This document shows, piece by piece, positions 24,626 to 33,867 of a DNA stretch of 64,000 nt; positions within the stretch are counted from its first letter, which is position 1, and the number at the start of each line of letters is the position of its first letter. The DNA lies in contig JAIPBL010000017.1 in the NCBI GenBank assembly GCA_021739645.1, forward strand, positions 1 through 64,000, read 5' to 3'. The position numbers and the translations under genes are program-made. The notes beneath the pieces are model-generated. The model had not been told where the DNA came from, did not search any database, and saw only the letters and a list, made by a program, of their open reading frames with translations. The stretch is from Saprospiraceae bacterium. Lineage in GTDB: Bacteria; Bacteroidota; Bacteroidia; Chitinophagales; Saprospiraceae.

Positions 24626-27040
24626 ATGATTGAGTCGCCATTTTCAGAAATCATTGAAACTAAGAAAAGCAGTTCGATAGAGGAAAAATACAAAACGGAA
24701 GTGCTTAGTGATTTTTGGATTTGTTGTGTAAGTAGGGAAGCAAGTATCCTTGGAAGAAAAGAGGTGCTTGGTGGCAAAGCCAAATTCGGAATAGTTGGAG
24801 ATGGCAAGGAAGTGCCACAAGTTGCGATGGCCAGGGCATTCAGGAAAGGTGACTTTCGCTCGGGTTATTATCGAGACCAAACATTGATGTTTGCGCTTGG
24901 GCTGGCTACGGTCGAAGATTTTTTCGCACAACTTTACGCAGATTCCGAAAACGACCCCTGGTCGGGCGGCAGGCAAATGAACAGCCATTTTGCCTCCAAA
25001 ATGATTGACGAAAACGGCGAATGGCTTGACCACCGCTCGCTTTACAATATATCTTCCGATATTTCGAGCACGGGCGGCCAAATGGCACGGGCAGTAGGCT
25101 TGGCACTTGCCTCCAAAAAATACCGCCAAACCCCACAACTTTCCAGCTCCACTAGGTTTTCTGACAACGGTAACGAAATTTGCTTTTGCACAATTGGTGA
25201 TGCCTCTACCTCCGAAGGGATTTTTTGGGAGGCAATCAATGCAACTGGTGTACTCAAAATACCCCTGTTGGTTTCCATTTGGGACGATGGTTACGGCATC
25301 TCTGTCCCGAAGGAATACCAGACCACCAAAGGAAATATTTCCAGTATTTTAGAAGGGTTTAGGCTGAACGAAAAAGAAGAGGGGCTTGAGATTTACAATG
25401 AAAAATGCTGGAACTACCCTGCGCTTTGCGATTTATACGAAATGGCTGCTGAGAAAATGAGAAACGCTCATATTCCAGCCATCATTCATGTGGAGGATTG
25501 CACCCAACAGCTTGGACACTCGACTTCTGGCTCTCACGAACGATACAAGTCGCCGGAACGCCTGGCTTGGGAACGTGAGCACGACTGCAACAAGGTCATG
25601 GCACGTTGGATTGTGGATGCTGGACTAGCAACCGTTGAGGAAGTTGAAGGACTGGAGGCTAAAGCTAAAGCTTATGTTAAAGAATGTAAGGACAGGGCTT
25701 GGAAGGCTTACAATGAGCCTATCAAATTGGAGCGGCAGACTTTGGCAAATATTTACAACCAGGTTTTGACCGAAAACCCGCGAGACGAAAACTTGCTAGA
25801 CCTGCGCAAAAAACTAGATGACATGTTCAACCCGCACTATTCCGATATAGTGAAAAATGGGCGTCAACTCTTTTTTTACCTCAAAAAGCAATCTAACCCT
25901 GCCAAAAATGAACTAAGCGCCTGGCTGGAAAAGTCAAGGAACCTAGCCCTCAAAAGGTATCACTCGCACCTCTACAGTTCCAGCAAATATTCTGCACTCA
26001 ATGTCCCGGTCATTCCCCCGGTTTATTCACAAGATTCACCCCTGAAGAACGGGTTTGAAGTACTCAACCATTTTTTTGACCTAGCACTCGAAAAGCACCA
26101 AGACATCTTTGCCTTCGGTGAAGATGTCGGTAAAATTGGTGGTGTTAACCAAGGCTTCATGGGCATGCAGGACAAATATGGCGAGAACCGAGTTTTTGAT
26201 ACTGGCATCCGGGAATGGACTATCATGGGCCAGGCTATCGGAATGGCCATGCGTGGTTTGCGCCCCATTGCCGAAATCCAGTACATCGATTACCTTATTT
26301 ATGGGCTTGCACCGCTATCCGATGACTTGGCCACACTCCGCTACCGTAGCAACGGCATGCAGCAAGCCCCGGCAATCATTCGAACAAGGGGGCACAGGCT
26401 GGAAGGCATCTGGCACTCCGGTTCACCGATGGGCCTGATTATCAACTCCTTGCGTGGCATGTACGTGCTTACCCCACGTAATTTTGTCCAAGCAGCGGGC
26501 ATGTACAACACCATGCTGCACTCAGATGACCCAGCCTTGATAATTGAATGTTTGAACGGCTACCGTTTGAAGGAAAAAATGCCGGACAATATTGGCGAAT
26601 ACACGGTGCCCCTGGGCGTACCAGAGGTTCTGACAACTGGAACGGACGTTACCCTGGTCACTTACGGCTCCAATATCAGGGTCGCTATGGAAGGTATTGA
26701 ACTGCTAGCACCAACAGGCATTTCTGTGGAGTTGATTGATGTGCAAACCCTGCTCCCTTTTGACCTCGAACATGTAATTGTATCGTCGTTGAAAAAAACC
26801 AACCGAATAGTTTTAATGGATGAAGATATGCCTGGGGGCGCCACTGGTTTCATGTTAAGGGAGGTCTTAGAAGTGCAAGGAGGCTACCAATACCTAGACA
26901 GCCCGCCCGTCACGCTTACGGCGAAAGCGCACCGTCCACCTTTTGGTTCGGATGGCGACTATTTTTCAAAGCCCAACCCAGAGGATGTTTGTGAAGCGAT
27001 TTTCAGGGTAATGCAAGAAGCTGAACCAAGCAGATTTTGA
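24626..27040 (+). CDS. 2-oxoacid dehydrogenase E1, alpha and beta subunits fused
   Basis: Thiamine-diphosphate-dependent decarboxylating component of a 2-oxoacid dehydrogenase complex, 804 residues. The alpha-type half spans about 1-385 and carries the ThDP motif GDASTSEGIFWEAINATGV...WDDGYGISVP. The beta-type half runs from about 470 (FAFGEDVGKIGGVNQGF) to the end, with a transketolase C-terminal domain. In most bacteria the two are separate genes; the fusion is common in Bacteroidota and usually annotated as branched-chain or unspecified 2-oxoacid E1. No E2 or E3 gene is adjacent, so the substrate is open. Confidence 0.92.
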   Translation: MIESPFSEIIETKKSSSIEEKYKTEVLSDFWICCVSREASILGRKEVLGGKAKFGIVGDGKEVPQVAMARAFRKGDFRSGYYRDQTLMFALGLATVEDFFAQLYADSENDPWSGGRQMNSHFASKMIDENGEWLDHRSLYNISSDISSTGGQMARAVGLALASKKYRQTPQLSSSTRFSDNGNEICFCTIGDASTSEGIFWEAINATGVLKIPLLVSIWDDGYGISVPKEYQTTKGNISSILEGFRLNEKEEGLEIYNEKCWNYPALCDLYEMAAEKMRNAHIPAIIHVEDCTQQLGHSTSGSHERYKSPERLAWEREHDCNKVMARWIVDAGLATVEEVEGLEAKAKAYVKECKDRAWKAYNEPIKLERQTLANIYNQVLTENPRDENLLDLRKKLDDMFNPHYSDIVKNGRQLFFYLKKQSNPAKNELSAWLEKSRNLALKRYHSHLYSSSKYSALNVPVIPPVYSQDSPLKNGFEVLNHFFDLALEKHQDIFAFGEDVGKIGGVNQGFMGMQDKYGENRVFDTGIREWTIMGQAIGMAMRGLRPIAEIQYIDYLIYGLAPLSDDLATLRYRSNGMQQAPAIIRTRGHRLEGIWHSGSPMGLIINSLRGMYVLTPRNFVQAAGMYNTMLHSDDPALIIECLNGYRLKEKMPDNIGEYTVPLGVPEVLTTGTDVTLVTYGSNIRVAMEGIELLAPTGISVELIDVQTLLPFDLEHVIVSSLKKTNRIVLMDEDMPGGATGFMLREVLEVQGGYQYLDSPPVTLTAKAHRPPFGSDGDYFSKPNPEDVCEAIFRVMQEAEPSRF

Positions 27041-27074
27041 AAAATACTTCATAAAACCTTGCTTCTCTAAGCCA

Positions 27075-27094
27075 ATGTTGCAACATCGCAACAT
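27075..27094. promoter_or_regulatory. Short palindrome upstream of the acyltransferase-like gene
   Basis: ATGTTGCAACATCGCAACAT pairs ATGTTGC with GCAACAT around six bases, with an overlapping ATGTTGCAACAT palindrome. It could be an operator or chance; it sits mid-gap, about 130 bases before the next gene. Confidence 0.25.
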
Positions 27095-27221
27095 ATTTTG
27101 AAGTAATAGAACTATCACAGTCTTTCTATGTTTTCTTCGGGAATCTGCTTTTGCAGTAATTAATCAACCTGCAATTCTTCCAAAAATCATCCTCGAAGAA
27201 CCACTCAAGTCCACTTATCTG

Positions 27222-28424
27222 GTGAATAAAAAAAAGCCACTTTCCAAACAGGGTTTCGAATTTGAAATCTTCCATCAGGTGGAAGATTTACCTGCTGATT
27301 GGACAACAGCAGCACCTTCCGACAACAGCTTTTTACATCTCCCCTTCTTAAGTGCATTAGAAGAAGGCCCTCCAAATGGTATGAGGTTTTCATACCTTAT
27401 CTTTTATAGAAATGAGGAACCGATTGGCGTAGCTTATTGCCAAATTACACCATTCAGCGTCGGTGAAAGTGTCCAGTCAGTAGATGAGAAAAGCAACAAA
27501 TATCCCTGCCTGGTACGTGCATTCGGGAGAATAGTCAGGAACCTCGTCGCTGAGAAAAACCGCAACTTGCTGGTTTGTGGAAACCTTTTGCTTACCGGTG
27601 AACACGGGTTTTACTTTCCTTCTAGCATTGACAAAGCCACCGCATTCGACATCCTTGAAGAAGCCTTAATTCTTACTCAAACCGAACTGGAATCGAAAAA
27701 CATCAACATAGACGGCATTTTCATCAAGGACATCGCCGAAGACCACCGTGCACCAGTGAAAGTGCTGGTTGACCGAAAATTTAGGGAGTTCACTTTTCAC
27801 CCGAACATGGTGCTGAATCTTCGGGAAAGTTGGCAGTCGTTCGATGATTACATGAACGATATTTCCTCAAAATACAAAGTTCGGGCTAGGAAGGCGTTTA
27901 AGTCACTTGACGGCATTGAAAAAAGAGAATTAACTGATATTCAGATATTTAGTAGCCAAGACAGGCTGTTAGAACTTTACAAATCTGTGGTGGACAACCA
28001 AGATTTTAACATGGTAACACTTACCGAAAATTACCTTCCCAGCTTGAAACGAAAACTAGGAGACAACTTTAAAGTCTTCGGGTATTTTTTAGATGAAAAG
28101 CTCATCGGCTATTTCACGACCATCAAAAACCACCACGAACTGGAAGCACATTTTCTCGGCTTTGAACCGGACCTAAACCGAACCTACCAAATTTACCACA
28201 ACATGTTGTTCGATATTCTGAAAATGGGAATCGAATACGGGGTAAAACAGGTGGTGTATGCCCGTACTGCCATGGAGATCAAAAGCACGTTGGGAGCAGT
28301 AGCCTTAGAAATGCTTTGTTACATCCGGGCTAGTAACCGACTTACCAACAAGGTGCTGCCACCTATCGTTGAGTACCTAAAACCTTCCACAGAATGGGTG
28401 GCCCGAAATCCTTTCAAAGTGTAG
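27222..28424 (+). CDS. FemAB/GNAT-like acyltransferase of the peptidogalycan family
   Basis: A 400-residue cytoplasmic protein resembling the GNAT-fold peptidogalycan biosynthesis/recognition family. The N-terminal half has FLHLPFLSALEEGPP...YLIFYRNEEPIGVAY, and the second half has KYKVRARKAFKSL and GYFLDEKLIGYFTTIKNHHELEAHFLGFEPDLNR...YHNMLFDILKMGIEYGVKQV. The second half is a typical acceptor-acyltransferase half. The substrate is unknown. The track start is a GTG at 27222; no ATG gives a full N-terminal domain, so GTG is accepted. The gene converges on tyrS with a 17-base gap. Confidence 0.65.
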   Translation: MNKKKPLSKQGFEFEIFHQVEDLPADWTTAAPSDNSFLHLPFLSALEEGPPNGMRFSYLIFYRNEEPIGVAYCQITPFSVGESVQSVDEKSNKYPCLVRAFGRIVRNLVAEKNRNLLVCGNLLLTGEHGFYFPSSIDKATAFDILEEALILTQTELESKNINIDGIFIKDIAEDHRAPVKVLVDRKFREFTFHPNMVLNLRESWQSFDDYMNDISSKYKVRARKAFKSLDGIEKRELTDIQIFSSQDRLLELYKSVVDNQDFNMVTLTENYLPSLKRKLGDNFKVFGYFLDEKLIGYFTTIKNHHELEAHFLGFEPDLNRTYQIYHNMLFDILKMGIEYGVKQVVYARTAMEIKSTLGAVALEMLCYIRASNRLTNKVLPPIVEYLKPSTEWVARNPFKV

Positions 28425-28441
28425 TTCTAACAGCCTTTCGG

Positions 28442-29716
28442 CTAGTTTACCACCAGCATTACCTTGTTTTTCTTGCCGTTTTCCAGCATGATGTATTTGC
28501 CGTGTAGCAGCGATTCGTGGTTAATGACGGTGTCCAAGCTCGTGATTTTCTCTTTGTTTACTGAAACCGCCTGACCTTGAATGGCCCGCTTGGCCTCTGC
28601 CTTCGAGGGAAGCATATTGGTGACTTCCGACATCAGCTCTATGATGCCAACGCCGTTAGAAAGGACTGATTTTGGCACCTCAAAACTGGGTATTTCACCT
28701 GCAACGGTTGCCAAATCTTTTTCACCCAATTCAAACAATGTTTCCTTGCCTGCCCGGTTATTGAACAGCAGTTCCGATACGTTTAAGACTGCCTTGTAAA
28801 CTGGTTCGGAGTGAATCCGAACAGTCAATTCCTCGGCCAAAATGCGCTTTAAGGCAACTGGGTTGTTGGCATATTCAGCCTCAAGCGCCTCGACTTCCTC
28901 CCTTGTTTTTAGGGTAAAATACCGGGTCAATTTGGGCAAGTCTTTGTCATCAGAATTTATCCAGAACTGGTAAAATTTGTATGGTGAAGTATGGTCTGGG
29001 TCGAGCCAAATATTGCCGTCTTCTGATTTGCCAAACTTCTTGCCATCCGATTTGGTGAGCAAAGGGGTTGTGATTGCATGGGCTTTTTCAGACAAATTGC
29101 GCCGGATAAATTCTGTACCGGAAGTGATATTGCCCCACTGGTCGCTTCCGCCCATCTGAAGACTACAGCCATGTTCCTTGTAAAGGCACTGAAAATCGTA
29201 AGCTTGAAGCAGTTGGTAGCTGAATTCCGTGAAGGAAAGGCCGCTTTCGAGGCGGTTTTGGACACTGTCCTTGGAGAGCATGTAGTTGACAGTCAGTGTT
29301 TTGCCTACATCCCGAAGGAAAGTCAACACATCCATGTTTTTGTAAAAATCGAGGTTGTTGCGAAGAATGGCCTGATTCCCTTTGTCACCAAATTCCAGCA
29401 ATCTCATCATGTGTTCTTTTTGGCGGTTGAGGTTGCCATCGAGTTCATCGAGGGTTTTCAATTCACGCTCCTTGTCCTTGCCAGAGGGGTCTCCTACCCT
29501 ACCCGTTGCGCCACCCATCAAAACGATTGGCCGGTGCCCGGCCCGCTGGAACAAGGTCAAAATCATGATTTGGACATAATTACCAATGCCCAATGCAGGT
29601 GCGGTCGGGTCAAACCCAATATATCCGGTCCTCATGCCGGTGTTGAGGTGCGCTTCGGCACCCTCTGTGGACTGATGGAACATATTGCGCCAGCGCAATT
29701 CTTCAATAAAATTCAT
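28442..29716 (-). CDS. tyrS: Tyrosyl-tRNA synthetase with an altered HIGH motif
   Basis: Charges tRNA-Tyr; 424 residues, normal length. The Rossmann catalytic domain has GFDPTAP at 34-40, the Tyr-binding YQLLQAYDF and GGSDQWGNI, and the KMSKS-type loop KKFGKS. A C-terminal S4-like RNA-binding domain starts near LPSKAEAKRAIQGQAV. The HIGH tetrapeptide, usually HIGH or HIGN in this family, reads GIGN at 43-46. In Bacillus TyrRS the first His (H45) helps bind the ATP gamma-phosphate, and its loss slows tyrosyl-adenylate formation, so this substitution is notable. The rest of the gene looks intact, and no second tyrS is in the window. Confidence 0.93.
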   Translation of the reverse strand: MNFIEELRWRNMFHQSTEGAEAHLNTGMRTGYIGFDPTAPALGIGNYVQIMILTLFQRAGHRPIVLMGGATGRVGDPSGKDKERELKTLDELDGNLNRQKEHMMRLLEFGDKGNQAILRNNLDFYKNMDVLTFLRDVGKTLTVNYMLSKDSVQNRLESGLSFTEFSYQLLQAYDFQCLYKEHGCSLQMGGSDQWGNITSGTEFIRRNLSEKAHAITTPLLTKSDGKKFGKSEDGNIWLDPDHTSPYKFYQFWINSDDKDLPKLTRYFTLKTREEVEALEAEYANNPVALKRILAEELTVRIHSEPVYKAVLNVSELLFNNRAGKETLFELGEKDLATVAGEIPSFEVPKSVLSNGVGIIELMSEVTNMLPSKAEAKRAIQGQAVSVNKEKITSLDTVINHESLLHGKYIMLENGKKNKVMLVVN

Positions 29717-29854
29717 GTTAGGTAAAATTGTATGACTCTAAGTTTTCCGTTAAATGGGGCAAAAATAGCCAAGTAACACTAAGATTTGCCATGAAGGATA
29801 ATATTCCTAGAAATGAAGCCATGGTAAAAAATGAGGAACAATCGTCAATTCAAA

Positions 29855-29862
29855 TATCTTTG
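29855..29862 (+). promoter_or_regulatory. -7 box abutting the permease start codon
   Basis: TATCTTTG fits TAnnTTTG but ends only five bases before the ATG at 29868. If used, transcription would start at or next to the initiation codon, giving a leaderless mRNA. Confidence 0.4.
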
Positions 29863-29867
29863 CCGAC

Positions 29868-31166
29868 ATGAACCTGCCTTATTTCATCGCCAAAAAAGTT
29901 GCCCTGAACAACCGACAGTCGTTCACGGGTTTGATTGTCCGCATTGCCATTGTCGCTGTGGCATTGAGTTTGGCGGTGATGATAGTGTCCACCGCTGTCA
30001 TTTCTGGGTTCAAACACCAAATAGGAGAAAAGATTTTTGGATTTTGGGGGCATATCCACATCACAAACACACAAATTAACCGCACCACCGGAGAATCGGT
30101 TCCCATCAGCATCAACCAGCCGTTTTATCCAAGCCTCGATACGTTGGAGCCTATTGCTTACTATGAAACCAACGAAATCTTAGGCATGGAAATGCCCTGG
30201 CAAGTGGAAAGAACGACGAAAGGCGGTATCCGTCACATCCAGGTTTTTGCCCTAAAACCGGGTATCATCAAGACCAAAAAAGAAATTGAGGGCATCATCC
30301 TGAAAGGGATTGGAAAGGACTTCGACTGGTCTTTTTTCGATAAATTTCTGGTTGAAGGCAACCGCTTGGAGCTGCCCGACAGCGTTGGAGATGGAATTAT
30401 TTTATCAAAACAAACAGCAGTACGTTTGGAACTCAAGGTGGGCGATAAATTTATTTTTTATTACGTCCGGGATGGCGAGGCGCTGGCCAAAAGATTTATC
30501 GTTACGGGCATCTACAAAACCGGATTGGAGGAATACGACCGGAAATTCGCCTTGGTTGACATCCGCAACGTACAGGAACTGCTGGACTGGGCACCGGACA
30601 TGGTTGGCGGGTTTGAGGTAGCAGTGGACAATTTGCAGGACATGGAGGTATTTTCCGATTACATTTACATGGAAGTGCTTCCTGGCGAACTTTATTGCGA
30701 GAGCATACGAAAAAAATACCCTGCCATTTTTGATTGGCTGGCCTTGCAGGACATCAACGAAGTAGTCATTTTGGCCCTGATGCTGGTCGTGGGTTTGATA
30801 AACATGGTCACTGCCTTGATGATTTTGATTTTGGAACGCACGAACATGATTGGGGTGCTCAAGTCCCTTGGGCAAAAAGATTGGAGCATTCGAAAAGTGT
30901 TCTTGTACAATGCGGCCTACATCATTTTACTGGGTCTGTTTTTTGGCAATTTGGCAGGCATAGGCTTTTGTTTATTGCAAGAAAACTATGGTCTGATAAA
31001 GCTTTCCGAAGAAAACTACTACCTATCAGAAGCACCGATTGAATTAAATCTATTCTCGGTCCTAGCATTGAATGCTGTGGCCCTGGTTGTCATCCTTCTT
31101 TTCCTGATTTTCCCTTCTTGGCTGGTCACTCGTATCAGTCCGGTCAAAGCCATCCGTTTTAAGTAA
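29868..31166 (+). CDS. LolC/LolE-like ABC transporter permease
   Basis: A 432-residue FtsX-superfamily inner-membrane permease. It has one N-terminal helix (IVRIAIVAVALSLAVMIVSTAVISGF), a large periplasmic domain of about 230 residues and three C-terminal helices. It ends in the family-typical RISPVKAIRFK. The start MNLPYFIAKK is characteristic of Bacteroidota LolC/E homologues, which makes lipoprotein release from the inner membrane the likely task. No LolD ATPase is adjacent; the one at 54.6 kb belongs to another operon. The gene stands alone, divergent from tyrS. Confidence 0.88.
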   Translation: MNLPYFIAKKVALNNRQSFTGLIVRIAIVAVALSLAVMIVSTAVISGFKHQIGEKIFGFWGHIHITNTQINRTTGESVPISINQPFYPSLDTLEPIAYYETNEILGMEMPWQVERTTKGGIRHIQVFALKPGIIKTKKEIEGIILKGIGKDFDWSFFDKFLVEGNRLELPDSVGDGIILSKQTAVRLELKVGDKFIFYYVRDGEALAKRFIVTGIYKTGLEEYDRKFALVDIRNVQELLDWAPDMVGGFEVAVDNLQDMEVFSDYIYMEVLPGELYCESIRKKYPAIFDWLALQDINEVVILALMLVVGLINMVTALMILILERTNMIGVLKSLGQKDWSIRKVFLYNAAYIILLGLFFGNLAGIGFCLLQENYGLIKLSEENYYLSEAPIELNLFSVLALNAVALVVILLFLIFPSWLVTRISPVKAIRFK

Positions 31167-31277
31167 GCGCACAACATAGCTTTGGCCTTTTGGAACGAAT
31201 GCGATATTATTGGGGTTGTGTGGTTTGGCAATTGCACTTAAATGCAAGCATTTACTTAGCCCTTGCCAAATTATTCA

Positions 31278-31285
31278 TAAATTTG
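31278..31285 (+). promoter_or_regulatory. -7 box of the YkuK-like gene
   Basis: TAAATTTG, 27 bases before the ATG at 31313, fits TAnnTTTG. It supports the shorter start over the track start at 31190. Confidence 0.45.
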
Positions 31286-31312
31286 CCAAAACAGCTATCA
31301 AAATCACAACCC

Positions 31313-31786
31313 ATGGAAAATTGGAGAAAGTTGAACGGCCAAGCAATTGATGCCCCCATCAAAGAAGCAGTTGAGGCTACAATAATCAGAGAGAGAGAAG
31401 CTGGTCATCGATTGAAAATATGCATAGGCTCCGATTCCCAAGTTCGAAACGGTATTGTTGAATTTGCCACTGTCATCGTTTTTTTGAGAGAAAAAAAAGG
31501 CGGTTTCATGTTCATTCAAAACTCAAGGACTCTAAGGACAATGGGATTGAAGGAGCGCATGATTATGGAGGTCGCAAAATCTGTGGAGATTGCATACAGC
31601 CTTTGTGACCTACTTGATTTTTACCACGTTGAATTAGAGGTGCATGCTGATATTAACACCGACCCAGCCTTTCAATCAAACACTGCACTTAAGGAAGCAA
31701 TGGGATACATCCTCAGCATGGGTTTTGTTTTCAAGGCCAAGCCAGATGCCTTTGCAAGCTCCTCATGTGCCGACAAAGTTGTTTAA
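31313..31786 (+). CDS. YkuK-like RNase H-fold protein
   Basis: From ATG 31313 (MENWRKLNG) the product has 157 residues and matches the YkuK/DUF458 family, predicted to adopt an RNase H-like fold. Visible acidic residues include D in KICIGSDSQ, E in VEFATVIVF and the D/E cluster VELEVHADINTDP. Function is unknown; nuclease activity is only predicted from the fold. AT content rises from here to the AP2 gene. Confidence 0.75.
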   Translation: MENWRKLNGQAIDAPIKEAVEATIIREREAGHRLKICIGSDSQVRNGIVEFATVIVFLREKKGGFMFIQNSRTLRTMGLKERMIMEVAKSVEIAYSLCDLLDFYHVELEVHADINTDPAFQSNTALKEAMGYILSMGFVFKAKPDAFASSSCADKVV

Positions 31787-31980
31787 TAGATAATCACAAG
31801 ACACCTTTACCCCTCCGTACTGTTTTTGTTATGAGTGTTTTCACGTATTTTTTCAGACCAACAAATAGACTACAAAAATTTTGCTATTTGATTCATTGCT
31901 TTGTGGTTATAATTTTAAACATTTGCCACTGCGATACAACATAAGCAACTAATAGCCTATTAATAAGTTTTTAGAGGGAA

Positions 31981-32592
31981 GTGATAAGCTGGAAAAGTAA
32001 CAACAAACAAAAATCAGAAAGCGTGCTTTACAAAATCAAACTCAAAAATGCAGACGATACTGTCTTGCTTGATGCTGAGGTTTATGAATGGTTGACATCC
32101 GACCCGTACCTTGCCAAAGTGGATTTCATCAATAACCTTCGCAAACATTCAAGTGGCTGCGCAGTATTTCAAAAGACTTGGAAGAAAAGCGACGGCACTT
32201 TTAAAACCGAAACGCTTTATCTCCACAAAGTCATTGCTGAAAAATTTTTGATATCCACAAAGACGAAGACTGAAAACCTCGTTGGTGCCAAAAACAACAA
32301 CAAATTAGATTGTCGGCTTGAGAACATACTTTACCGCTCTAGGGCTGTAGCCAGTCGCAAGCGAAAAACTAGTAGCAAAACTGGTTATACTGGGGTTTAT
32401 CAAGAAAATCACCGCTACCGTGCCGTAATTTCTTTGAACGGCAAATCCATGCATATCGGCATGTTTGACAAACCGGAAGAAGCAGCTTTGGCGTACAATC
32501 GCAAGTCCAAGGAATTTTACGGAGACACTGGGAAACTTAATATTATCAGGCGAACAAAGGGAGACGGGACATTTGAAGATGATACGACCTGA
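31981..32592 (+). CDS. HNH-like endonuclease with an AP2 DNA-binding domain
   Basis: A 203-residue protein. The middle (LYLHKVIAEKFLI...NLVGAKNNNKLDCRLENILYRS) has the layout of degenerate HNH homing endonucleases. The C-terminal ~55 residues (TGYTGVYQENHRYRAVISLNGKSMHIGMFDKPEEAALAYNRKSKEFYG) are a clear AP2 domain, the fold known from plant ERF factors and bacterial or phage homing endonucleases. It begins with GTG at 31981; no ATG is available. The surroundings are AT-rich, which fits transfer. It is not inside another gene, so it may be a free-standing mobile gene or a retained DNA-binding protein. Confidence 0.75.
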   Translation: MISWKSNNKQKSESVLYKIKLKNADDTVLLDAEVYEWLTSDPYLAKVDFINNLRKHSSGCAVFQKTWKKSDGTFKTETLYLHKVIAEKFLISTKTKTENLVGAKNNNKLDCRLENILYRSRAVASRKRKTSSKTGYTGVYQENHRYRAVISLNGKSMHIGMFDKPEEAALAYNRKSKEFYGDTGKLNIIRRTKGDGTFEDDTT

Positions 32593-32855
32593 TACTTTTT
32601 TCAACCCTCAAAAAATAGCCTTACTACCATCACTACTGTATCATTGTTGAGGCACAGTGAACCCAATCACATGCAAATTCATAAATGCACCATGTAAGGG
32701 GTGATTTTTTTTGTACGAAAACACCATTACGTGCTTGTCAACGTAAAAATTCAGTCGCTTTTTGGTTCATTTCTCAATTAAATACTTGAATTTCGACCTT
32801 CCTGCTTTTCTTTGCACCCGCAACACCGCCACATTTTGCAAACTAATATCATCAA

Positions 32856-33737
32856 ATGGGTTGGTTCAAAAGATTAAAAGATGGCATTCAAACTGCCACC
32901 AAATACAAAAAAGAGACACCAGATGGACTTTGGTACAAGTGCAAACTCTGCAATGAGATGAGCACTATGAAGGAAGTGCGTACCAATTTTTACAAATGCC
33001 CAAAATGTGACTACCATATCCGAATAGGCTCTCACGACTATTTTGATATTATTTTTGAAGAAAAGTACGAGGTAATGTTCGATGACCTCATTTCAAGTGA
33101 CCATCTAAATTTTGTTGACTTAAAACCCTATACCAAACGTCTTCAAGATGAGCATTTGAAAACTGGCCTGACCGATGCCATCGCTGTTGCCGCTGGACAA
33201 GTTGATGGGAGAAACCTGGTCGTAGCGGCTATGGACTTCACTTTCATTGGCGGCTCTATGGGGTCAGTTGTTGGCGAAAAAATAGCACGAGCCATCAACA
33301 AAAGTATTGAACTGCACTGCCCTTTTTTAATCATCTCAAAATCTGGTGGCGCTAGAATGATGGAGTCTGCATTTTCCTTGATGCAGATGGGTAAAACATC
33401 CGCTAAACTTACCCAACTATCGAAAGCTGGACTACCTTATTTTTCATTAATGACTGACCCAACAACGGGTGGCGTAACGGCTTCATTTGCCATGCTAGGT
33501 GACATGAACTTTGCAGAACCCAATGCCCTCATCGGCTTTGCAGGCCCGAGGGTTATAAAGGAGACAATAAAAAGAGACTTACCCGATGGGTTCCAAACCT
33601 CCGAGTTTCTTATGGACCATGGGTTTTTGGATTTTATCATAAACAGGAAAGACCTTCGACAAAGACTTTCCGTCTTACTTGCACTGTTTGAGAGCAAAGG
33701 CAAAAAGCCAATTGCAAAGCAAAAAAAGACTGCCTAA
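32856..33737 (+). CDS. accD: Acetyl-CoA carboxylase carboxyltransferase subunit beta
   Basis: Carboxyltransferase half-subunit in the first committed step of fatty acid synthesis; works with AccA, which is not in the window. The 293 residues start with a four-Cys zinc ribbon (C29, C32, C48, C51). The crotonase-like core follows, with the acyl-CoA-binding stretches LIISKSGGARMMESAFSLMQM and TDPTTGGVTASFAMLGD and the family-typical NALIGFAGPRVIKETIK. The start gives the normal short N-terminus. A TTG and a TTTCTTTG box about 45-70 bases upstream could be its promoter. Confidence 0.95.
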   Translation: MGWFKRLKDGIQTATKYKKETPDGLWYKCKLCNEMSTMKEVRTNFYKCPKCDYHIRIGSHDYFDIIFEEKYEVMFDDLISSDHLNFVDLKPYTKRLQDEHLKTGLTDAIAVAAGQVDGRNLVVAAMDFTFIGGSMGSVVGEKIARAINKSIELHCPFLIISKSGGARMMESAFSLMQMGKTSAKLTQLSKAGLPYFSLMTDPTTGGVTASFAMLGDMNFAEPNALIGFAGPRVIKETIKRDLPDGFQTSEFLMDHGFLDFIINRKDLRQRLSVLLALFESKGKKPIAKQKKTA

Positions 33738-33786
33738 CTGCTCCTAAATATCCCTCATTTTTCCTTTTAAAATCATCCTTAAAAAG

Positions 33787-33817
33787 GTTGCTAGCCGCCG
33801 CATTTTTACTACTTTTG
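33787..33817 (+). promoter_or_regulatory. gyrA promoter, well-formed Bacteroidota type
   Basis: TTG at 33787-33789 and TACTTTTG at 33810-33817 with a 20-base spacer match the -33/-7 consensus closely. The ATG of gyrA is 50 bases further on. This is the best promoter in the window. Confidence 0.65.
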
Positions 33818-33867
33818 CACCGCTTTTGAATCGAACTAATTGAAACACCAAATCCAGTAAGATTTTG

